This document shows positions 7,073 through 11,776 of a stretch of DNA of 11,776 nt, piece by piece. Source of the stretch: Gammaproteobacteria bacterium. GTDB taxonomy: Bacteria > Pseudomonadota > Gammaproteobacteria > PS1 > Pseudothioglobaceae. The stretch spans positions 1-11,776 of the forward strand of contig JAPYOZ010000031.1 in assembly GCA_029941485.1 (NCBI GenBank), read 5' to 3'. Both the position numbers and the translations under genes were made by a program. The notes below the pieces were generated by a model. That model was given only the letters and a program-made list of their open reading frames with translations. It had not been told where the DNA came from and made no database searches. How positions within the stretch are numbered: position 1 is the first letter of the stretch; each line of letters opens with the position of its first letter.

Positions 7073-7450
7073 ATGTTCGTCCTAAAAATTGTCACTGATT
7101 TTGCATCGGCCCATTCTTTAAGAGATTATCCGGGTGATTGTGCGCGTTTGCATGGCCACAACTGGACAGTTGAAATGTTGGTTGAGTCTGAAGTGCTTAA
7201 TGATGTTGGTATTGCGATTGATTTTCGCGAAATTAAAAAACAAACCAAGGCAGTTGCCAAAAGGCTTGACCATCAATATTTAAATGATATTGCCCCTTTT
7301 GATAAACTCAACCCTACCGCTGAAAATATTGCAAAATATTTTTATGAAGAAGTGGGTCAATTAATTAATAATCAAGATGTTCGCGTGCGCGAAGTTATTA
7401 TCTGGGAAACATCCAGAGCATCTGTTTCTTACTCGCAAGGAAAGTCATGA
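7073..7450 (+). CDS. queD: 6-carboxy-5,6,7,8-tetrahydropterin synthase (QueD / PTPS family)
   Basis: A 125-residue PTPS-fold enzyme. QueD converts 7,8-dihydroneopterin triphosphate to 6-carboxytetrahydropterin, the first committed step of preQ0 and queuosine synthesis in the cytosol. The zinc ligands fit His14 (SAHSL) and His27 and His29 in CARLHGHNW. Cys23, four residues before His27, is the catalytic nucleophile. Asp66-His67 (LDHQYLND) complete the proton relay, PTAENIA lies at 81-87, and Glu112 in WETSRASVSY anchors the pterin. The single Cys-x3-His-Gly-His signature separates it from eukaryotic-type PTPS and fits the QueD group. The gene overlaps folE2 by four bases (ATGA), and FolE2 makes its substrate, which strongly supports the queuosine role. 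The ATG has no Shine-Dalgarno sequence and follows T6 and T5 runs. queC, queE and queF are not in the window. Confidence 0.93.
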   Translation: MFVLKIVTDFASAHSLRDYPGDCARLHGHNWTVEMLVESEVLNDVGIAIDFREIKKQTKAVAKRLDHQYLNDIAPFDKLNPTAENIAKYFYEEVGQLINNQDVRVREVIIWETSRASVSYSQGKS

Positions 7451-8238
7451 ACGCAACCCATTTACCCGATACACAAAATACTAAAGACACTCGTCAAATT
7501 GTTATTGACAAGGTAGGCATTAAAGACATTGCTCATCCAATTACCTACGTGGATCGTGACGGCAATAAAATGCCGACCATTGGTAACTTTACCATGACAG
7601 TAACTTTACCCGAGCACGTTAAAGGCACTCACATGTCACGCTTTATTGAAATATTAAACGACGGCCCTTGTGAATTTGATAGTGGTAATTTTGATAAAAT
7701 TATTAGCAAGGTATGTGATAAATTAGAATCTAACACGGCAAACATCATTCTTGATTTTCCTTTTTTTCGTAAGAAAAAAGCACCGTCTTCAGGGGTAGAA
7801 TCGATGATGGATTATCAAGTCACTTTATACGGTACGTTGGACAAAGGTGAATTTGAAGTGATGATGAAAGTTGTGGTTCCCGTGACTAGTTTGTGTCCGT
7901 GTTCAAAGAGTATTTCTAAGTATGGTGCACACAATCAACGCTCACACATTACCATTAAAGCCAAAGCAACCAAAGGTGAAACTTTGCATATCGAAGATTT
8001 GATTGATCTAGCCGAACGTAAAGCTTCGTGTGAGCTTTATGCCATACTTAAAAGAGATGATGAAAAATTAGTAACTGAAAGAGCGTATGATAACCCTGCT
8101 TTTGTTGAGGATTTGGTACGTGATATCGCACTTGATTTAAATAACGATGAAAAGATTAGTTACTATCGTCTTGAATCAGAGAATTTTGAATCAATTCACA
8201 ATCATTCGGCTTACGCATTAATTGAAAATCAAAAGTAA
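7447..8238 (+). CDS. folE2: GTP cyclohydrolase IB (FolE2 / GCYH-IB)
   Basis: A 263-residue type IB GTP cyclohydrolase, which converts GTP to 7,8-dihydroneopterin triphosphate and formate and feeds both folate and queuosine synthesis. Seen: the signature SLCPCSKSIS with Cys150 (candidate active-site metal ligand), GAHNQRSH with His162 and His167, the conserved acidic segment LVTERAYDNPAFVED with Glu211, and the C-terminal ENFESIHNHSAYA motif. The length is normal for the family. Known: GCYH-IB is structurally related to the tunnelling-fold GCYH-IA but can work with metals other than zinc, and in many bacteria it replaces the zinc-dependent FolE under zinc shortage. Here the start codon overlaps the queD stop and has AAGGA five bases upstream, so translational coupling is likely. 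That context and the lack of a visible Zur site suggest constitutive housekeeping use (inference). Confidence 0.96.
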   Translation: MNATHLPDTQNTKDTRQIVIDKVGIKDIAHPITYVDRDGNKMPTIGNFTMTVTLPEHVKGTHMSRFIEILNDGPCEFDSGNFDKIISKVCDKLESNTANIILDFPFFRKKKAPSSGVESMMDYQVTLYGTLDKGEFEVMMKVVVPVTSLCPCSKSISKYGAHNQRSHITIKAKATKGETLHIEDLIDLAERKASCELYAILKRDDEKLVTERAYDNPAFVEDLVRDIALDLNNDEKISYYRLESENFESIHNHSAYALIENQK

Positions 8239-8258
8239 TTAAAGATCTTTTTTAATCG

Positions 8259-9314
8259 ATGAAATACAATACTGATAATTTAAGAATTACTTCAAGTGCA
8301 CCCATTGTTGCACCAAACGCATTAATGGAAAAATACCCATTGAGTGAAAATGGCTCGGCCGGTATTTTTCAAGCAAGGGAAGTCATTAAGGACATTTTAG
8401 AAGGCAAGGACAATCGTTTAATGGTGATTGTTGGTCCTTGTTCTATCCATGATTCAAAATCTGCACGTGAATACGCCGATAGACTGTCTAGCATTAAGGA
8501 AGAATTAAAGCAAGAGCTGTTTATTGTGATGCGTGTTTACTTTGAAAAACCACGCACAACCATTGGTTGGAAAGGTCTAATTAACGATCCAGATTTGGAT
8601 GAAAGTTTTAATATCGACAAAGGTCTTAAGATTGCTCGCCATTTATTAACAGATTTGGCCAATATGAACATGCCTGTTGCGGTTGAATACCTTGATTTAA
8701 TCACACCACAATACATTTCTGACCTTATTTCATGGGGAGCAATTGGTGCACGCACCACTGAGAGCCAATCTCATCGTGAGTTAGCTTCAGCCTTGTCTTG
8801 CCCAGTAGGGTTTAAAAATGGCACTACAGGATCGCTCAGAGTGGCCATTGATGCGATTAAATCAGCCAATAGTCCTCACCACTTGCTTTCAGTTAATAAA
8901 GAGGGTGGTGTTTCTCATTACACCTCATCAGGCAATGAAACGGCGCATATTATATTACGGGGTGGTGCCGATGGACCAAATTACGATTCAGCGTGCATTA
9001 AAAAAACTTACAATCAACTCAAAGAAGAAGACTTATTGGCAAAAATAATGGTGGACTTTTCCCATGCCAATTCTCAAAAGAAATTTAAAAATCAGTTGTT
9101 AGTGGGCGATGAAATTGCCAAGCAAATTAGCAACGGATCTGACAAGATTTTTGGGGTGATGATCGAGTCTCATCTGCATGAAGGCAATCAAACAATTGGG
9201 CCATTAGAATCGCTCAAATACGGAGTTAGTATTACCGACAGTTGTATCGGTTGGGACGATACTGAAAACTTGCTCAAAACACTGGCACAATCTGTGCAAA
9301 AAAGAAATACGTAA
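8259..9314 (+). CDS. aroG: 3-deoxy-7-phosphoheptulonate synthase (DAHP synthase, class I AroG/F/H type)
   Basis: A 351-residue class I DAHP synthase, almost the same length as E. coli AroG (350). It condenses phosphoenolpyruvate with erythrose 4-phosphate in the first step of the shikimate pathway. Seen: GPCSIHD with metal ligand Cys61, MRVYFEKPRTTIGWKGLINDP (phosphate and PEP contacts), GARTTESQSHRELASALSCPVGFKNGT, DFSHANS with His269, MIESHLHEGNQ with Glu303 and ITDSCIGWDD with Asp327, matching the four E. coli metal ligands with a shift of at most one residue. The N-terminal extension, with TDNLRI resembling NDDLRI of AroG, and the allosteric-site residues Pro150 and Ser180 suggest feedback control by an aromatic amino acid. 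The isoform (Phe, Tyr or Trp sensitive) cannot be decided by eye, so the symbol is approximate. It starts 20 bp after folE2, without a Shine-Dalgarno sequence but after a T6 run. Confidence 0.93.
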   Translation: MKYNTDNLRITSSAPIVAPNALMEKYPLSENGSAGIFQAREVIKDILEGKDNRLMVIVGPCSIHDSKSAREYADRLSSIKEELKQELFIVMRVYFEKPRTTIGWKGLINDPDLDESFNIDKGLKIARHLLTDLANMNMPVAVEYLDLITPQYISDLISWGAIGARTTESQSHRELASALSCPVGFKNGTTGSLRVAIDAIKSANSPHHLLSVNKEGGVSHYTSSGNETAHIILRGGADGPNYDSACIKKTYNQLKEEDLLAKIMVDFSHANSQKKFKNQLLVGDEIAKQISNGSDKIFGVMIESHLHEGNQTIGPLESLKYGVSITDSCIGWDDTENLLKTLAQSVQKRNT

Positions 9315-9319
9315 GTTAT

Positions 9320-9360
9320 TGATTTTTAACTGATTTTTACTTAATTTTTTTTTCAAAAAA
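9320..9360 (+). other. Phased T-tracts upstream of gyrA, probable bent DNA
   Basis: TGATTTTTA occurs twice, at 9320-9328 and 9331-9339, exactly 11 bp apart, followed by a T9 run (9345-9353) and an A6 run (9355-9360). Runs of this kind at near-helical spacing are known to bend DNA. The ATTTTTT and AAAAAAT arms (9344-9350 and 9355-9361) could form a weak all-A/T hairpin after the DAHP synthase gene, but no T-run follows it on this strand. The curved segment ends about 25 bp before the proposed gyrA -35 box. Confidence 0.4.
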
Positions 9361-9385
9361 TAATCCATTTATTTCCACATTTTAT

Positions 9386-9414
9386 TTGTGTATTTTGACC
9401 CCTTAGGGTACAAT
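9386..9414 (+). promoter_or_regulatory. Candidate sigma70 promoter for gyrA
   Basis: TTGTGT (9386-9391), a 17-bp spacer, and TACAAT (9409-9414, five of six to consensus). A start near 9421 gives a leader of about 23 nt. A better-looking TTGACC (9395-9400) lies inside the spacer, with only a poor GCTAAT 18 bp after it, so it is probably not the -35 of the same promoter. The -10 box is preceded by a short ACCC/GGGT inverted repeat. Confidence 0.45.
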
Positions 9415-9443
9415 AAAAGCTAATTTAATTAAGTTATTTTTGT

Positions 9444-11776
9444 ATGTCTGACAACACCGATAATCCAGAAGTTTTTGAGCCTAATTTCCCTATAGTTACC
9501 ATCGAAGATGAGATGCGTGATTCCTACTTGGAATACGCCATGAGTGTCATCGTCGGTCGTGCTTTGCCAGACGTTCGAGACGGCCTCAAGCCCGTGCATC
9601 GCCGAGTGTTATACGCGATGGATGTCTTGGGTAATGATTACAACAAATCTTACAAAAAATCAGCCCGTATTGTCGGTGATGTAATTGGTAAATATCACCC
9701 GCATGGCGATACAGCTGTGTACGACACTATTGTGCGTATGGCACAGCCATTCTCAATGCGCAATATTTTAATTGATGGTCAAGGTAACTTCGGCTCGGTT
9801 GATGGCGATTCGGCGGCAGCAATGCGTTATACAGAAATCCGTATGTCGAAAATATCGCATGAATTATTGCGCGATCTTGATAAGCAAACGGTCGACTTTA
9901 TCGATAATTATGACGGTTCAGAGTCTGAACCTTCAGTGTTGCCAACGCGCGTTCCAAATTTACTGGTTAATGGCTCATCGGGTATTGCTGTTGGTATGGC
10001 AACTAATATCCCACCACACAATTTAGACGAAGTAATTGACGCTTGTCTTTTGACGATTGACAATGAAGAAGTAAGTATTGATGAGTTGTTGGATGTAATA
10101 CACGGGCCAGATTTCCCGACGGCAGGCATTATTAATGGTGCCACAGGCATTCGTCAAGCTTACGAAACTGGAAAGGGGAAAATTTACCTACGCTCACGCT
10201 CACACGTAGAGGGTGAAGACAAACAAAGCATTGTTGTTACAGAGTTGCCTTATCAAGTAAATAAAGCCAAGCTTATTACTAAGATTGCAGAACTAGTTAA
10301 AGACAAGCGTATTGATGGTATTACCGGCCTTCGAGACGAATCTGATAAAGATGGCATGCGTATGGTAGTTGAGCTTCGCCGTGGCGAAGTGCCAGAAGTG
10401 ATGCTTAACAATCTTTATAAGCTGACTGAGATGCAAACCGTATTTGGCATTAACATGGTGGCGATTGACAAGGGTATGCCAAAGCTAATGACACTTAAAG
10501 GCATCTTAGAGGCCTTTATTGCTCATCGTCGTGATGTGGTTACCCGTCGTTCTATCTTTGAGCTTAACAAGGCTAGAAATCGTGCACACTTATTAGAAGG
10601 CCTATCGGTTGCTCTGCATAACATTGATAAAATTATTGAGCTAATTAAAAAAGCCGCCAACCCAACTGAGGCAAAAGAGAATTTAGTGGCTAAAACTTGG
10701 AAAGGCTCTGTTATTAAAGAACTCATTGGCGATCGTGACATGGTAATGTTCAAACCAGAAGATTTAGCGCCAGAGTTTGGCTTACAAAAAAATGGCGATT
10801 ATCAGCTCTCTGTTCAGCAAGCGCAAGCCATTCTTGACTTAAAACTTCATCGTTTAACAGGCCTTGAAAAAGATAAGATTTTTGATGAATTTAACGAATT
10901 GTTAGAACGCATTAAATCTTTATTGGATGTTTTACAAAACCCCGATCAGCTAATGCAAGTGATTCGTGATGAATTAATTGAAATTCGTGATAATTTTACC
11001 AGTGGTCGGATGACAGAAATTCTTGAACATAAGATTGATCTAACCCTTGAAGATTTAATCGCCCGTGAAGATCGTGTAGTTACTTTGTCACACGGCGGTT
11101 ACATTAAGGCACAATCACTCGGTGATTATCAATCACAACGCCGTGGTGGTAAAGGTAAAGCAGCGACCAAGATGAAAGACGAAGATTTCATCGATCAATT
11201 ATTCGTGGCTAATTCGCACGACACTGTGCTTTGTTTTACCAGTCGAGGCAGGGTGCATTGGCTGAAAGTGTACGAACTTCCAATGGCATCACGCACCGCG
11301 CGTGGCAAGCCAATTGTAAACTTGCTTCCGCTTGAAAAAGACGAATCGATCAATGCAATTCTTCCAGTGAGAGTATTCACTAACGATCAGTTTATCTTTA
11401 TGGTAACCAGCAGTGGTACGGTTAAAAAAATGGCATTGTCCAATTGTTCTCGCCCAAGAAAAGGCGGCATCATTGCCATCGAACTTAGAGATGGTGACAA
11501 ATTAGTTGGCGTAGAAATTACCTCAGGTGAAGACGATATTATGTTGTTCTCTTCTAACGGTAAATCAATTAGGTTTAAAGAAGCTAATGTACGCGCCGTA
11601 GGTCGTACAGCCATTGGTGTGCGTGGTATTAGGCTTGCAGATAAGGATGAAGTGGTGTCATTGATTGTCGCTCAACCGGAAAATCCAATTTTAACCGCGA
11701 CAGAAAAAGGCTACGGTAAGCGTACCGCACTTAATGAATATCGCGCTCAAGCGCGTGGTGGTGCTGGTGTGATTTC
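9444..11776 (+). CDS. gyrA: DNA gyrase subunit A (partial, runs off the right edge)
   Basis: The frame is open from ATG at 9444 to the window end, about 777 codons of a protein that is 875 residues in E. coli. GyrA is the DNA-cutting subunit of gyrase, which with GyrB introduces negative supercoils. Seen: MRDSYLEYAMSVIVGRALPD, DGLKPVHRR, the active-site Tyr129 in AAAMRYTEIRM, and the quinolone-determining segment HPHGDTAVYD with Thr90 and Asp94 (equivalent to E. coli Ser83 and Asp87). The coiled-coil/tower region contains HLLEGLSVALHNIDKII and ILDLKLHRLTGLE. The C-terminal pinwheel begins with the GyrA box QRRGGKG (565-571), which distinguishes it from ParC, and continues through GVRGIRLADKDEVVSLIV and ATEKGYGKRTALNEY. 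No stop or frameshift appears in the visible part. The ATG follows TTATTTTTGT with no Shine-Dalgarno sequence, and its position suits the short acidic N-terminus before the conserved TIEDEM. Confidence 0.97.
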   Translation, partial: MSDNTDNPEVFEPNFPIVTIEDEMRDSYLEYAMSVIVGRALPDVRDGLKPVHRRVLYAMDVLGNDYNKSYKKSARIVGDVIGKYHPHGDTAVYDTIVRMAQPFSMRNILIDGQGNFGSVDGDSAAAMRYTEIRMSKISHELLRDLDKQTVDFIDNYDGSESEPSVLPTRVPNLLVNGSSGIAVGMATNIPPHNLDEVIDACLLTIDNEEVSIDELLDVIHGPDFPTAGIINGATGIRQAYETGKGKIYLRSRSHVEGEDKQSIVVTELPYQVNKAKLITKIAELVKDKRIDGITGLRDESDKDGMRMVVELRRGEVPEVMLNNLYKLTEMQTVFGINMVAIDKGMPKLMTLKGILEAFIAHRRDVVTRRSIFELNKARNRAHLLEGLSVALHNIDKIIELIKKAANPTEAKENLVAKTWKGSVIKELIGDRDMVMFKPEDLAPEFGLQKNGDYQLSVQQAQAILDLKLHRLTGLEKDKIFDEFNELLERIKSLLDVLQNPDQLMQVIRDELIEIRDNFTSGRMTEILEHKIDLTLEDLIAREDRVVTLSHGGYIKAQSLGDYQSQRRGGKGKAATKMKDEDFIDQLFVANSHDTVLCFTSRGRVHWLKVYELPMASRTARGKPIVNLLPLEKDESINAILPVRVFTNDQFIFMVTSSGTVKKMALSNCSRPRKGGIIAIELRDGDKLVGVEITSGEDDIMLFSSNGKSIRFKEANVRAVGRTAIGVRGIRLADKDEVVSLIVAQPENPILTATEKGYGKRTALNEYRAQARGGAGVI

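Noticed and set aside
8238..8256. Palindrome-like ATTAAAGATCTTTTTTAAT between folE2 and the DAHP synthase gene as a terminator
   Set aside because: The symmetric core leaves no room for a loop, there is no GC in the stem beyond GATC, and the T-run ends five bases before the next start codon, which fits the leader pattern better.
9708..9725. GyrA Thr90 (E. coli position 83) as a quinolone-resistance mutation
   Set aside because: Threonine is the natural residue at this position in some gammaproteobacteria, for example Pseudomonas aeruginosa, and the paired Asp94 and ParC Ser81/Glu85 are of the sensitive type.
1..11776. Mobile elements, CRISPR arrays, tRNA or rRNA genes, toxin-antitoxin or defence systems
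   Set aside because: No transposase, integrase, regularly spaced repeats or RNA gene could be recognised on either strand. All gaps are under 130 bp and base composition looks even throughout.

Overview
The window is an AT-rich, densely coding stretch of a gammaproteobacterial chromosome. Every supported gene is on the + strand. Protein similarity recalled from memory (GcvP, ParC, GyrA and a class I DAHP synthase of clearly gammaproteobacterial type), the low GC content and the flavoprotein of the sulfide:quinone oxidoreductase family together suggest a sulfur-oxidising relative of the SUP05 / Thioglobus / bivalve thiotrophic symbiont group. That placement is an inference, not a database result.

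Layout. (1) Positions 1-1741 hold a tight three-gene run: the end of an unrecognised small acidic protein, an SQR-family flavoprotein with an unusual cysteine set, and a HinT-type histidine-triad protein. (2) A 109-bp gap carries two small GC-containing hairpins, a five-codon ORF behind a perfect Shine-Dalgarno sequence, and a likely promoter. (3) gcvP (1851-4649) encodes a full-length single-chain glycine dehydrogenase with no gcvT or gcvH beside it. (4) An 89-bp gap with repeated TTGCAT motifs and a near-palindrome leads into parC (4739-6976). (5) A 96-bp gap with a perfect TATAAT leads into queD-folE2 (overlapping ATGA) and, 20 bp later, a DAHP synthase gene. (6) A 129-bp gap with phased T-tracts and a promoter leads into gyrA, which runs off the right end.

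How the genes work together. FolE2 makes 7,8-dihydroneopterin triphosphate from GTP and QueD uses it for the first committed step towards preQ0 and queuosine; FolE2 also feeds folate. The DAHP synthase starts the shikimate pathway, which supplies chorismate for aromatic amino acids and for the p-aminobenzoate part of folate. ParC and GyrA are the DNA-breaking subunits of topoisomerase IV and gyrase. Their paralogous genes lie only about 2.5 kb apart here.

I see no mobile element, CRISPR array, RNA gene or defence system. This is essentially housekeeping sequence. The points of interest are the SQR-like protein, the parC-gyrA proximity, and a recurring leader type in which genes without a Shine-Dalgarno sequence have a T5-T6 run just before the start codon.
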